Assembly (NCBI GenBank): GCA_016783745.1
Contig: JADHVZ010000018.1
Coordinates: forward strand, 1 to 38,554
Source: Candidatus Omnitrophota bacterium
GTDB taxonomy: Bacteria > Omnitrophota > Gorgyraeia > JAHIPI01
DNA: 38,554 nucleotides
Reading direction: 5' to 3'
Position 1 is the stretch's first letter. Each line of letters begins with the position of its first letter. Positions 26,368-36,230 of this stretch are shown here, piece by piece. A model generated the notes under the pieces. That model did not search any database, had not been told where the DNA came from, and was given only the letters and a program-made list of their open reading frames with translations. A program made the translations under genes and the position numbers.

Positions 26368-27183
26368 ATGACAGACATTAAATTTCTGCGACAAAAGGCG
26401 AACGAGATACGGAGCGAAGTTTTAAGAGTAGCCGTTCCCCACGGGGCCGGACATATAGCGCCCTCACTATCATGCCTGGATATACTCGTAGCGCTTTATT
26501 ATGAGTGCATGGCGTATGATCCTAAAAAACCGGCCTGGGAGGACCGCGACAGGCTTGTTTTTTCAAAAGGCCACGGCTGTTACGCCCTTTACGCGATCCT
26601 GAATGATCTGGGAGTCCTGCCGAAAGAAAAATGGGAAGGTTTTTATACTGAAAAAAGCGATCTTGCCGGCTGTATAGAAAGGCATTCGGAGTACGGGCTT
26701 GAAGCGGGCTGCGGTTCTCTGGGGCACGGTCTTCCTATAGCTACGGGGATCGCTTTCGGAGCTAAAATACAGAATAAGGGTTACCATACATTTTGCATAG
26801 CCGGAGACGGTGAATTACAGGAAGGATCCACCTGGGAGGCTCTGCAGTTTGCCGTTAAGCACGAAGTGGGTAACCTCATTATCATAGTCGACCACAATCG
26901 GTTACAGGCTATGGATTTTATCGTGAATATCCTCGATAGAGAAAAGACCGATCTCATCAAAAGATTACGTGGATTCGGCCTGTCTCCGGTTACATGCCCG
27001 GGACACAATATGCCCAAACTTGTCGATACAATAAAAACGGCGAAGGCAGCGTTTTCTAAAGTACCCAAAGTCATTGTCGCGGACACGATAAAAGGCCGTG
27101 GCTTGAAATGCATGGAAAACGTACCGAAATTTCATTTCAGGATCCCCACAAAGGAAGAGCTTTCGACGGGGAAAGACATATGA
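26368..27183 (+). CDS. Transketolase N-terminal (TPP-binding) subunit
   Basis: VPHGAGHIAPSLSCLDILVALYY, RDRLVFSKGHGCYALYA, GSLGHGLPIATGIAFGAK, IAGDGELQEGSTWEAL. Confidence 0.95.
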   Translation: MTDIKFLRQKANEIRSEVLRVAVPHGAGHIAPSLSCLDILVALYYECMAYDPKKPAWEDRDRLVFSKGHGCYALYAILNDLGVLPKEKWEGFYTEKSDLAGCIERHSEYGLEAGCGSLGHGLPIATGIAFGAKIQNKGYHTFCIAGDGELQEGSTWEALQFAVKHEVGNLIIIVDHNRLQAMDFIVNILDREKTDLIKRLRGFGLSPVTCPGHNMPKLVDTIKTAKAAFSKVPKVIVADTIKGRGLKCMENVPKFHFRIPTKEELSTGKDI

Positions 27184-27671
27184 GCAATACTAATGACTAT
27201 AGAAAAGAGATCATAGACACGCTTTTGCCTTATTTTAAAAAGGATGAACGCCTGCGCCTTTTAGTCTGTGATATGGGCTTCGGCGTTACGGATAAGTTAA
27301 AAGAAGTTATGCCGGAAAGTATGATGAACTGCGGCATCATGGAGCAGGGGACTGTGGGCGTAGCCGCGGGGATGGCCCTGAGCGGCCTCAGGCCGGTGGT
27401 CTATTCAATAGTAAATTTTCTGGTGTATAGAGCATTAGAGCAAATACGCAATGACCTGGTTTTGCAGAAGCTGAACGTCAAGCTTATCGGCACCGGATGT
27501 GACGACTATTTCAGTTTTTTAGGGCCTTCCCACTGTTGCGGTAAAGACGATATAGCTTTGATGAAATTGATCGATGTAAAAGTCTATGACCCTTATACGG
27601 ATAAAAGGCCGTTCAGCAAGTTAGTGGATGACTGGATAAATAGCGACGGCCCAGCCTATATCCGCGTATAG
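27180..27671 (+). CDS. Short transketolase pyrimidine-binding subunit (about 163 aa)
   Basis: NCGIMEQGTVGVAAGMALSGLRPVVYSI...FLGPSHCCGKDDIALMK; ATGA overlap with the N-terminal subunit; no transketolase C-terminal domain before the stop. Confidence 0.88.
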   Translation: MSNTNDYRKEIIDTLLPYFKKDERLRLLVCDMGFGVTDKLKEVMPESMMNCGIMEQGTVGVAAGMALSGLRPVVYSIVNFLVYRALEQIRNDLVLQKLNVKLIGTGCDDYFSFLGPSHCCGKDDIALMKLIDVKVYDPYTDKRPFSKLVDDWINSDGPAYIRV

Positions 27672-27685
27672 ACAGGAATCACTCT

Positions 27686-28438
27686 ATGCTACTGACAATC
27701 ATAATGCCCGCCCTCAACGAGGAGAATAACATCAATGCCGCTATTGATGATACTTTGTCCTCCTTCAGAGAATATAGTATTGACGGAGAAGTGCTGGTTA
27801 TAAACGACGGCAGTACGGATTCCACGCCTGATCTGATCAAACGTAAGGTAGAGGAGAATCCCGGGAAAGTAAGAACGCTTGACCATCCAAAGCCGCAGGG
27901 TATAGGTTCTTCATTCTGGGACGGTGCGGATAACGCTAAGGGCGATATAGTCTGCCTGCTGCCGGGCGATAATGAGAATATACCTGGTGAGATCTTACGC
28001 TACGTGGGGCTTATGGAAGACGTGGATCTGGTCATACCGTTTGTATTGAACAGAGAAGTGCGTTCGACTTTCCGAAGGTTCCTTTCAGCGAATTATGTCC
28101 GGTTTATAAATTGCAGCTTCAGGACCTCTCTTACTTACACGACGGGGACAGTCATCTACAGAAAATCTCTCCTTAAAGAATTAAAAACCAGGAGAATGGG
28201 CTTCTTTTTTCAGACAGATATACTGATCAGGCTGGTAAAGCGCGGATACCTCTTAGCCGAAGTCCCTTATAAATTACGGGAAAGGGGAGGCGGCAAGTCT
28301 AAAGCTGTCAGATTGCGCTCTCTCGGAGATATCGTAAGAGGCTATTTTAAGCTTTTAGCCGATATCTATTTCAAAAAAGAAAGCATAAAAAAGGCATATG
28401 CCCAGGACTCAGTTACGGCAAAGCGAAAAAGTGGTTAA
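27686..28438 (+). CDS. Glycosyltransferase family 2
   Basis: LLTIIMPALNEENNINAAIDDTLSSF, EVLVINDGSTDSTPDLI, DNAKGDIVCLLPGDNE. Confidence 0.93.
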   Translation: MLLTIIMPALNEENNINAAIDDTLSSFREYSIDGEVLVINDGSTDSTPDLIKRKVEENPGKVRTLDHPKPQGIGSSFWDGADNAKGDIVCLLPGDNENIPGEILRYVGLMEDVDLVIPFVLNREVRSTFRRFLSANYVRFINCSFRTSLTYTTGTVIYRKSLLKELKTRRMGFFFQTDILIRLVKRGYLLAEVPYKLRERGGGKSKAVRLRSLGDIVRGYFKLLADIYFKKESIKKAYAQDSVTAKRKSG

Positions 28439-29558
28439 GCATATAGAAGAGGTGAAACACCTCGTGCTTGACGGCCACAAGATGCTTTGGCACAAAGACA
28501 GGGTAGAGGCGTGGCTTGACGGCAAGAGGATAGCGCCGGTAACTATAGATTGTTCTCTGACCAGAAGGTGCAGTTATAGATGTGTATACTGTTACGGCCA
28601 GCTTCAGGCTAACGATGAGAAGAGGATGACCAGAGACGTGATCTTCCGTTTTCTCGATGATGCCGCGGAGATCGGTGTCAAGGGCGTAAGTTTTGTCAGT
28701 GACGGGGAAAGCACCTGTTCACCGCATATTTATGACGCTATAGTAAAGGGCAAAGCAAACGGCCTGGATATGGCGCTCGGTACCAACGGTTATCTGCTCA
28801 AGAACGAACGCCTGGAAGAGATCCTGCCCTGCCTTACTTATTTAAGATTCAACATTTCCGCCGCCCAGACCCGATCCTATGCCGAGATCATGGGCTGCAG
28901 CGAAAAGTGCTTCCATAAAGTGATCAATACAATAAAAAAGAGCGTTGAGATAAAACGGAAAAAGAAACTTTCCGTTACCATAGGCATGCAAATGGTCCTG
29001 ATGCCGCGATTCGCGGATCAGATCATACCGTTCGCTAATCTGGGTAAATCGCTCGGAGTCGACTACGCCATAATCAAGCACTGTAGCGATGACGAGAAAG
29101 GGAGCCTGGGTGTCGACTATTCGCAGTATTTTGAACTGGTGGATCTATTGAAGCAGGCAGAAGCGCTATCGACTAAAGACTATCTGGTCAAGGCGAAATG
29201 GTCCAAGATCTTAAGTGACGGAAAAAGAAAATACACCAAATGCTACGGCCCTGCCTTCATTATGCAGTTTTCAGGTTCGGGCCTGGTCGCGCCGTGCGGC
29301 ATGCTATTTAACAGCAGGTTCAAGAAAAACTTTCATATAGGCAATATAGCGGATACATCGTTCAAAAATATATGGAAGAGCAAAAGATATCGGGATGTCC
29401 TTGATCATATACATTCGGATAAATTCAATCCACAGACAGACTGTGGGACTCTTTGTCTGCAGCATAAGGTCAATGAGTTTCTCTGGGACTTGAAAAATGG
29501 GAAGGCAGACCTTAAGAAGCCGCCGGGCAAACCGCCGCAGCATATAAATTTCGTTTAA
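28398..29558 (+). CDS. Radical SAM protein (SPASM-like), paralogue of 25051-26115
   Basis: TRRCSYRCVYCYGQ, FVSDGESTCSPHI, LGTNGYLL; shares N-terminal HK(L/M)xxHxDRVxxW..GK.I.P and C-terminal VN(R/E)(Y/F)LW(E/D)LKN...PxH(V/I)NF(I/V) with 25051-26115. Confidence 0.92.
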   Translation: MPRTQLRQSEKVVKHIEEVKHLVLDGHKMLWHKDRVEAWLDGKRIAPVTIDCSLTRRCSYRCVYCYGQLQANDEKRMTRDVIFRFLDDAAEIGVKGVSFVSDGESTCSPHIYDAIVKGKANGLDMALGTNGYLLKNERLEEILPCLTYLRFNISAAQTRSYAEIMGCSEKCFHKVINTIKKSVEIKRKKKLSVTIGMQMVLMPRFADQIIPFANLGKSLGVDYAIIKHCSDDEKGSLGVDYSQYFELVDLLKQAEALSTKDYLVKAKWSKILSDGKRKYTKCYGPAFIMQFSGSGLVAPCGMLFNSRFKKNFHIGNIADTSFKNIWKSKRYRDVLDHIHSDKFNPQTDCGTLCLQHKVNEFLWDLKNGKADLKKPPGKPPQHINFV

Positions 29559-29705
29559 ACTTATTTTAAAAGACTTGATGAATAGAAGAACACTCCTAAA
29601 AGTCCTTCCGGGGCTGATATTTATTTTCATTCCTCATAATTTTGATGGCGCTTTTTGCGGGATATTACATATTTTTGCCCCGGAAACCGGAGATGCGTGA
29701 GTTTT

Positions 29706-30461
29706 ATGAAAAGTCAGGATAAAGTCTCTGAAGCCGCGTTCTTTGACGGGATTGCGGAAGCGGGAGAATACGATGCCCTGACTCAGCGGGCATATGACAG
29801 GCTGGTACTCTTTTTTGAAAGGTTTATCAAACCTGAACCTGGAGAAAAGCTGATAGATCTGGGGTGCGGAACAGGCGCTTTTACAAAAGAACTTAAAAAA
29901 TTCAGTCTGAATATAACAGCAGTCGATCTCTCTCAGAACGCGGTCAGTTCCGCAAAAAAGGATAATCCGGGATATTCCGCGATTTGCTCTGATATAGAAA
30001 AGCTGAGTTTTGCTGATGAAAGCTTTGATGTCGTGGTCTTCAGCGCGGTTTTACATCACTTTAAAGATTTTTCGAGATGCGCCTCTGAAGCTTACAGGGT
30101 GCTTAAGAAGGGGGGAAGGTTTTACGCCTTTGATCCTAATATGAGAAACCCTTTCATGAGGATCTACAGAAGCGCGCGTTCCGGCAAGGGTCGGAGAGCT
30201 CTACGGCCCGTAGGGCCGGAGGCCTCGCCATACACCGTCAATGAAAGGCTTTTATCAAAAGAGGAGCTGGAAAAGGCTTTTAAGGAAGCCGGTTTTTCCG
30301 CGTCTGTTCTGGCCGTATCCGGAATAGAGTTAAGGCAGGCAAATAGAGGAATATTTGACAGATTCCTCACTTTTTATAATCTGCTTGAAAGGGGCATGGC
30401 ATCATTGCCTCTCGCGCGATACTACGGATCGCATTTGATAACCTACGGCGTAAAGACGTAG
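29706..30461 (+). CDS. Class I SAM-dependent methyltransferase
   Basis: EKLIDLGCGTGAFTKEL, ITAVDLSQNAV, FDVVVFSAVLHHFKD, YRVLKKGGRFYAFDPN. Confidence 0.93.
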   Translation: MKSQDKVSEAAFFDGIAEAGEYDALTQRAYDRLVLFFERFIKPEPGEKLIDLGCGTGAFTKELKKFSLNITAVDLSQNAVSSAKKDNPGYSAICSDIEKLSFADESFDVVVFSAVLHHFKDFSRCASEAYRVLKKGGRFYAFDPNMRNPFMRIYRSARSGKGRRALRPVGPEASPYTVNERLLSKEELEKAFKEAGFSASVLAVSGIELRQANRGIFDRFLTFYNLLERGMASLPLARYYGSHLITYGVKT

Positions 30462-30479
30462 CATTCTTCAGGTACAAAA

Positions 30480-32969
30480 ATGGGTATGATATATTGTCTG
30501 AGCAAATGGTTGAAGCGTTTTCGCATATTAGTCCGCTTCATGCTATATAACCTGAGTATTGATAAGAGGCCTGTCTTTTCGGTGCTGACTGTTACCAGCC
30601 ACTGCAATTTCCGCTGTAAATACTGTTTCGGGGATTATCATAAGAGCCAGGAGAAGGACTTGTCCACGGAAAAGCTGCTGGAAACAGTCGATGAACTCGC
30701 GGACTTAGGCATTATTTACATAAATGTTCACGGCGGGGAAGCCCTTCTCCATAAAGACATGGGTAAGATCCTCACCAGAGCCCAAAAGCGGCATATGTTC
30801 GTCAATCTCATCACTAACGGGACCTTCCTTAAAAAATTCTGGGATGATGTTAAAGTAGTCGATACATTCTGCATCAGTCTGGACGGCCGTGAAGAAAATA
30901 ATGATCTCAATCGAGGGCCAGGTACATTCAAGATCGCCTCAGAAGCCATCGATTTTATTCTATCCAGGGGCCATACGCCGAGGATAGGCATGACGATAAG
31001 CAAACATACGATTGATGATATAGAGTGGCTGGCTGAGTGGGCAAAGGAAAGGCATATCTATATCCAGCCGTTCCTGCTTTTTGACCAGGAGCACCTTCCC
31101 AGAGAACTCTGGCTTACAAGGGAAGAAAATCACATGGCCCTTAGAAAGTTGATAAAACTCAAGAAAAAAGGCTATCCGATCTTCTACAGCCTGAAGACAT
31201 TGAATTACGCTCTGGACTGGCCTTTTGATAAGCCGATCTTAAGGGCCGGGGACATGAAGGACGTAAAAGTACCGAAGGATTTCAAGTTCATACCGTGCCT
31301 TTACAAGATATTGAACATAATTGTTGAGGCTAACGGCACTATCAGAAGCTGTAACGCCAAAATAAGAGGGGAATATCATACTTCCATACTCAACAAGTCC
31401 TTGAAAGACGCGAAGCGGAAGCTGCTTCAGATGGACGATTGCCTGTATTGTTATCATCTGCCTATAGTGGAGTTCAGCAACCTTATGTCCGTAAACCTTG
31501 AACCCGTGTTCGGCCAGTTCATAAATCAGGCGAGAGAGGATCTAAAAAGGCTCAAAAATCAATTATTCGCGAAGTGTGTTGCCTCCGCCGGCAAACCGGC
31601 AGTATTATTTATAAACCCACCCGGCCCCGAAAAGCTCTACCGGGGTATGATATGTACTTATATTTCAAAAGCCAATTATATCTGGCAGCCGTTTGACTTT
31701 GTGATCTTGAGCGCTCATATTCCGGAGAAGTATGACGTAAAACTCATCGACTGTAATATAGATACTTTATCGGTGCAGGGTTGCATAGAGAAGATAAAAA
31801 AGGCGGATCCTGCCGCAGTGATCGTTTCCATATCTTCTATCGTGCTTGAGAAAGATATGGAGTTCCTGCGTCAGTTAAGAAGTGCTTTTCCCGGTCTTAA
31901 GATATCGGTCTTAGGCGACGTAATGCTGGAGGACTCTTTTTGCCGTAAAGTGCGGGAATGCGGCGTAGACCTTATACTTGACCCTATGGATATCGATCTG
32001 TGTCAATATATTGAGACGGGCCGGGCTTCGTCACCGAATATAGTGATGTTCCGGGATATGAGGCCTGAGATCCACAGGAAAAAAGAAGACAAGGCAAAGA
32101 AGGTCTTGATAGGTATCCCCAGACATAAAGCATTCATAAACAGTAAGTACCGCGTCCCGTTCATGAGGCATTCTTTATACACTACAGTCTCGACTCAGTT
32201 TAGCTGTCCTTATAAGTGCCATTACTGTTCCTGCGCCAAGCTGCCTGTCACATATAGGGGGTATGATGAAGTCTTAAAAGAACTGGATTTTGTAAAAGAG
32301 CTTGGTATCCGAGAAATATATTTCAGCGATCCAAGCTTTGGCTATCCAAAAAATAATGTAAAACATCTTTTGCATTCTATGATCGATAAAAAATACTCCT
32401 TCAGCTGGTCTTGTTATTTTAATCCGGCCATGGGTACGGATGAGATGCTGAAGCTTATGAAAACGGCAGGATGCCACACAGTTATCATCGGTGTCGAGGA
32501 CGAAGATTTTGATATGCTTGGCTCGCGATTTGAAAGAAGGCTCAGCAAGGAGAAACTGTTCGAATTCACACAAAATTGTAAAAAACTGGGCATCAGGATC
32601 TGCGGAGATTTTATAATCGGCCTCAATGACAAGGAAGAGGCGTTTGAAAGAATAGTCGATCTGTCCATGAGGCTTGATCTGGATTACGCCTCTTTCAATA
32701 TATATACGCCTCTTATGGGCTCTATCGTGAGAGACGATATGATAAGAGACGGAAGCATATCTCCCGACGCTACAGGGTTTGATACTACCGGTGCCTCGAG
32801 AATGCCGGATAAGAAGTTAATAGAGCTTAGAGATAAGGCGGTAAGAAGCTTTTATCTCAGGCCGTCTTATATAGCGCGAAGGATATTGAGCTTAAAAAGG
32901 CCCGAAGAATTTTTTATTCAGTTCGCTGAGATGGTAGAGCTTTTTAAGCGATCATTCGCGAAAAGGTAG
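30480..32969 (+). CDS. Double radical SAM protein: N-terminal MoaA/SPASM-type plus C-terminal B12-binding-type radical SAM
   Basis: Two CxxxCxxC motifs in one frame: CNFRCKYC and CPYKCHYC; between them VLFINPPGPEKLY...YDVKLIDCNID...PAAVIVSISS resembles a cobalamin-binding-type domain. Confidence 0.9.
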   Translation: MGMIYCLSKWLKRFRILVRFMLYNLSIDKRPVFSVLTVTSHCNFRCKYCFGDYHKSQEKDLSTEKLLETVDELADLGIIYINVHGGEALLHKDMGKILTRAQKRHMFVNLITNGTFLKKFWDDVKVVDTFCISLDGREENNDLNRGPGTFKIASEAIDFILSRGHTPRIGMTISKHTIDDIEWLAEWAKERHIYIQPFLLFDQEHLPRELWLTREENHMALRKLIKLKKKGYPIFYSLKTLNYALDWPFDKPILRAGDMKDVKVPKDFKFIPCLYKILNIIVEANGTIRSCNAKIRGEYHTSILNKSLKDAKRKLLQMDDCLYCYHLPIVEFSNLMSVNLEPVFGQFINQAREDLKRLKNQLFAKCVASAGKPAVLFINPPGPEKLYRGMICTYISKANYIWQPFDFVILSAHIPEKYDVKLIDCNIDTLSVQGCIEKIKKADPAAVIVSISSIVLEKDMEFLRQLRSAFPGLKISVLGDVMLEDSFCRKVRECGVDLILDPMDIDLCQYIETGRASSPNIVMFRDMRPEIHRKKEDKAKKVLIGIPRHKAFINSKYRVPFMRHSLYTTVSTQFSCPYKCHYCSCAKLPVTYRGYDEVLKELDFVKELGIREIYFSDPSFGYPKNNVKHLLHSMIDKKYSFSWSCYFNPAMGTDEMLKLMKTAGCHTVIIGVEDEDFDMLGSRFERRLSKEKLFEFTQNCKKLGIRICGDFIIGLNDKEEAFERIVDLSMRLDLDYASFNIYTPLMGSIVRDDMIRDGSISPDATGFDTTGASRMPDKKLIELRDKAVRSFYLRPSYIARRILSLKRPEEFFIQFAEMVELFKRSFAKR

Positions 32970-32973
32970 GTAT

Positions 32974-34125
32974 ATGTTGAATAAACCCGTCGTATTTATA
33001 CAAAATGCCGGCTACGATTCCATGAAACAGGCCGTTGATAACATATTTGCCGCCTTTCCGCTTGATGTAAAAGATAAACTTGTTTGGGTCAAACCTAACA
33101 TGTTGGGAGATTATGTCCCTGAAAGGCACGCCACCACACATCCCGCGGTCGTATCGGCTATAGTGAAAAAGCTTGAATCTTTAGGCGCGAATGTGGTTGT
33201 TGGAGATAATTCCGGCATACAGATCATGGTCTCTGATATGGTAGTAGCCTCCAAGACAGGTTTGCTAGGGGCATCACAGGACAGATTTAAAAATATAAGT
33301 GATGAAGTGGTCTTTAAAAAAATAGGCCCGAATTCGCGGGAAGATGTAGCGGTCTCAAAAATAATAGAAGATTGCGATATATTTATATCCGTTCCTAAGA
33401 TGAAGACTCATCTACAGACTTATATCACGGGAGCGGTAAAGAATTCATATGGTTTTGTGGTGGGAAATCAAAAGCCCAGATTGCACATGAAGTACCCGGG
33501 TTTCAGGGAATTTGCCGGGATAGTGGCCGATATCTATAATATCAGAAAACCTGACCTTGTTATCGTAGACGCGGTCTACGCCATGGAGGGTGACGGCCCG
33601 AATTCCCCGAAGGTCAGGCGGCTCGATAAGGTATTCGCCTCTACGGATGGTGTGGCCCTGGATCACTATATGGCAAAGATCATGGGTATGGATGTAAGTA
33701 AAATAGCGCTTTTAAAATATTGCGTAGAAAATGACATGGGTTCGCCGGTATATGAGCTCAGGGGCGGAGATGAGGAGGCTATCAATGATTTCAAGCTACC
33801 TAGGACTTATTATAATATAAACGCGAGCAATTCTCTCGTTGATACATTGATATACCGTTTTATAATGGCGAAGAAGATCGCTATAAACAAAAAAAGCTGT
33901 ACGTTGTGCAAAAAATGCTACAACGTGTGCCCTGCCGTAGCGATAAGCTGGAAGGACGGCCCCATCATCGACAATGAAAGATGCATTCTTTGCTTCTGCT
34001 GCAAAGAGATGTGCGATCAGGATGCTATTTCTTTTGCTAAGAGATACGTTTACGTCCAGAAGATGCTCGGCCTCCTGAATACGATGAAGGATAAGATCTC
34101 CATGAAAAGGAGAAATAATGGCTGA
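32974..34125 (+). CDS. DUF362 protein with C-terminal 2x[4Fe-4S] ferredoxin domain
   Basis: VWVKPNMLG...HPAVVSAIVKKLESLGANVVVGDNSG, PKMKTHLQTYITGAVKN; CTLCKKCYNVCP and CILCFCCKEMC. Confidence 0.9.
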   Translation: MLNKPVVFIQNAGYDSMKQAVDNIFAAFPLDVKDKLVWVKPNMLGDYVPERHATTHPAVVSAIVKKLESLGANVVVGDNSGIQIMVSDMVVASKTGLLGASQDRFKNISDEVVFKKIGPNSREDVAVSKIIEDCDIFISVPKMKTHLQTYITGAVKNSYGFVVGNQKPRLHMKYPGFREFAGIVADIYNIRKPDLVIVDAVYAMEGDGPNSPKVRRLDKVFASTDGVALDHYMAKIMGMDVSKIALLKYCVENDMGSPVYELRGGDEEAINDFKLPRTYYNINASNSLVDTLIYRFIMAKKIAINKKSCTLCKKCYNVCPAVAISWKDGPIIDNERCILCFCCKEMCDQDAISFAKRYVYVQKMLGLLNTMKDKISMKRRNNG

Positions 34126-35188
34126 TATAGCCCGTAGATTCAAGTACCGCTACTTTCCTACCCTCAAAGCTGCTGCCAAAGTCACTCAGGGTTATGTCAC
34201 AAAAAAACGTATGCCTTTATATACCAGTTTATTCATTACTCAACGGTGCAATTTAAAATGTGTTTACTGTTTTCCAAAATCACAGGAGAGGAGAGAATCT
34301 GATATTCCGCTGGATAAGTTATTTAAAATAGTCGACGAGCTTTATGAAGCGGGATGCCGTTTTATCACAATACTGGGCGGAGAGCCGATGCTTCGGAGCG
34401 ATTTCGGTGAAATCGTAGATTATATAACGAAAAAAGGAATACTCGCCGAGGTGTCGACCAACGGCTATTTCATAAAAAAATGGCCCGAGGCGATCAGGAA
34501 GCTTTTTCTTGTATGCAACAGCATCGACGGAGATGAGGAGACGCACGATGCCAATCGGGGTAAAGGGTCGTTTAGAAAAGTAATGGAAAGTATAGAATTC
34601 TGCCGAGAACATAATGTGCCCGTTCAGCTCCGGTCGGTGATCACCTCTAATAACGTTGATAAACTCCAGTTTATGCTGGATCTGGCAAAGAAGGTTGGGA
34701 CGACATTGAGTTTAGGGGAGCAATGTGTGGATGCCGACCGAAATCCTTATGAAGCCAGCCCTGAGGAATACCGCGAGTTTTGGAAGTTTATAGAAAAAAA
34801 GAAGAAAGAAGGGTACCTCATTGATAAATCACATACATGCCTCAAGAATATAATAAGATACCCTTTAGATGCCCCGCTCAATAAGATTTTCATGGACGGT
34901 GAGGAATTGCCGCCTTCCATGCCGCAGGATATGCCGAAATGCACTATACGTAACGGATTTTGTCTTTTAGATAACAACGGTATGCTTTATCCCTGTATCC
35001 CACTTTTTGGAAAGTGGGGAAAGAATGTCTTTGAACTGGGAGTCAAGGGCGCATGGGAAGGCCTGATGGAGCATAAATGCAGGTTTTGCAGGTCAAGCGT
35101 TTATGATATGAAGAGTTTTTTCTTTGGCACCGACCGCTATTCTATGATCGATATGGCCCGTTATATGTTGAATAAGAATTGTCAGTGA
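34118..35188 (+). CDS. Radical SAM/SPASM protein
   Basis: TQRCNLKCVYCFPKSQ, ITILGGEPMLRSDF, EVSTNGYFI, C-terminal Cys cluster. Confidence 0.93.
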   Translation: MADIARRFKYRYFPTLKAAAKVTQGYVTKKRMPLYTSLFITQRCNLKCVYCFPKSQERRESDIPLDKLFKIVDELYEAGCRFITILGGEPMLRSDFGEIVDYITKKGILAEVSTNGYFIKKWPEAIRKLFLVCNSIDGDEETHDANRGKGSFRKVMESIEFCREHNVPVQLRSVITSNNVDKLQFMLDLAKKVGTTLSLGEQCVDADRNPYEASPEEYREFWKFIEKKKKEGYLIDKSHTCLKNIIRYPLDAPLNKIFMDGEELPPSMPQDMPKCTIRNGFCLLDNNGMLYPCIPLFGKWGKNVFELGVKGAWEGLMEHKCRFCRSSVYDMKSFFFGTDRYSMIDMARYMLNKNCQ

Positions 35189-35201
35189 CGCCGAGGAGTT
35201 T

Positions 35202-36230
35202 ATGAAAGATTATTTATCGGATTTTAAGGCGGATATAGCTCAGATTACCCCTAATGGACTATGCCCGTTACTGTACCATACTTTAATACCTTATATAGTG
35301 ACGCTCTTGGACGGGGGCTGGTTCGGCTGGATAGAAAAAAAGAAAGATACAAACTATCGTAAAAAGATAGATCCGAAAGACTTTAATAAATCAAGCGTGG
35401 ATAGATTATATCCAAATGAAGTATTGGTCCAGTGCCCGAATATCAATGCTTCTATAATCGTAGGAGTAGGCCCGTATATAAATTCCCGCGGAGAACGGGA
35501 AGTCCTCTTAAGGATTTTGAATAAGAAGGGTGAGTGCCCCAACAATCTTGAAATAGGCAATGAAATTATCCTGAATAAAAATGATTTTAAGATCTCTCCC
35601 ACCGAATACAATGCCGGATTTCCCTCGCTTTTGCTTAGTCGATTGAGCGGCAAGGAATCACTATCCGATCATTTCTGCAATAATCCTCTGAAAAATCGAT
35701 CTGTCAGTGTTGAGGATATAGAGGCGAGGTGCCGCTATCATAAGAAGAAATCGAGCTATGCGGATTCATTGCTGCCCGGCGATTTTTGTATGGATATCTT
35801 CCATCTGATCTATCCCCAGGTGTTGGCGTTATTATACAGTAGCGATAAAAAAATGAATAATTTTACGTATTCGTGCCCTATATCCGGAGAAAGGGTGACG
35901 ATAAAAGCGGAAAAAGTACCTCGTTTTAATACGATATTAGGGGGATTCAGGAAAATTTTAATAAAAATATTTAAAGCCGTATTCTTTCCCTATGATTTTA
36001 TAGACGACAACATAGTCTTTACCGTAGAAAAAAGCAGAGATGTCAAAGATTGTGCGCTAGACGAGAAAAAGAAATATTATTTCAATATGTTTGACGAGCG
36101 ATATCCCTGCCCTTCTTCTCTGCATGCATTGTATCCGTATATGTTGCTTAGAGCTCATAATATGGAATTGCCGTGGTCGGATGTTGTACATTGTCCCGGC
36201 TGCAAAGGTATAACTTACAGCATAAAATGA
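35202..36230 (+). CDS. Uncharacterised CP-rich protein with repeated TIGR04076-like modules
   Basis: NGLCPLLYHTLIPYIVTLLDGG, PGDFCMDIFHLIYPQVLALLYSSD and RYPCPSSLHALYPYMLLRAHNM repeat one pattern, each followed by a (V/Y)xCP segment. Confidence 0.6.
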   Translation: MKDYLSDFKADIAQITPNGLCPLLYHTLIPYIVTLLDGGWFGWIEKKKDTNYRKKIDPKDFNKSSVDRLYPNEVLVQCPNINASIIVGVGPYINSRGEREVLLRILNKKGECPNNLEIGNEIILNKNDFKISPTEYNAGFPSLLLSRLSGKESLSDHFCNNPLKNRSVSVEDIEARCRYHKKKSSYADSLLPGDFCMDIFHLIYPQVLALLYSSDKKMNNFTYSCPISGERVTIKAEKVPRFNTILGGFRKILIKIFKAVFFPYDFIDDNIVFTVEKSRDVKDCALDEKKKYYFNMFDERYPCPSSLHALYPYMLLRAHNMELPWSDVVHCPGCKGITYSIK

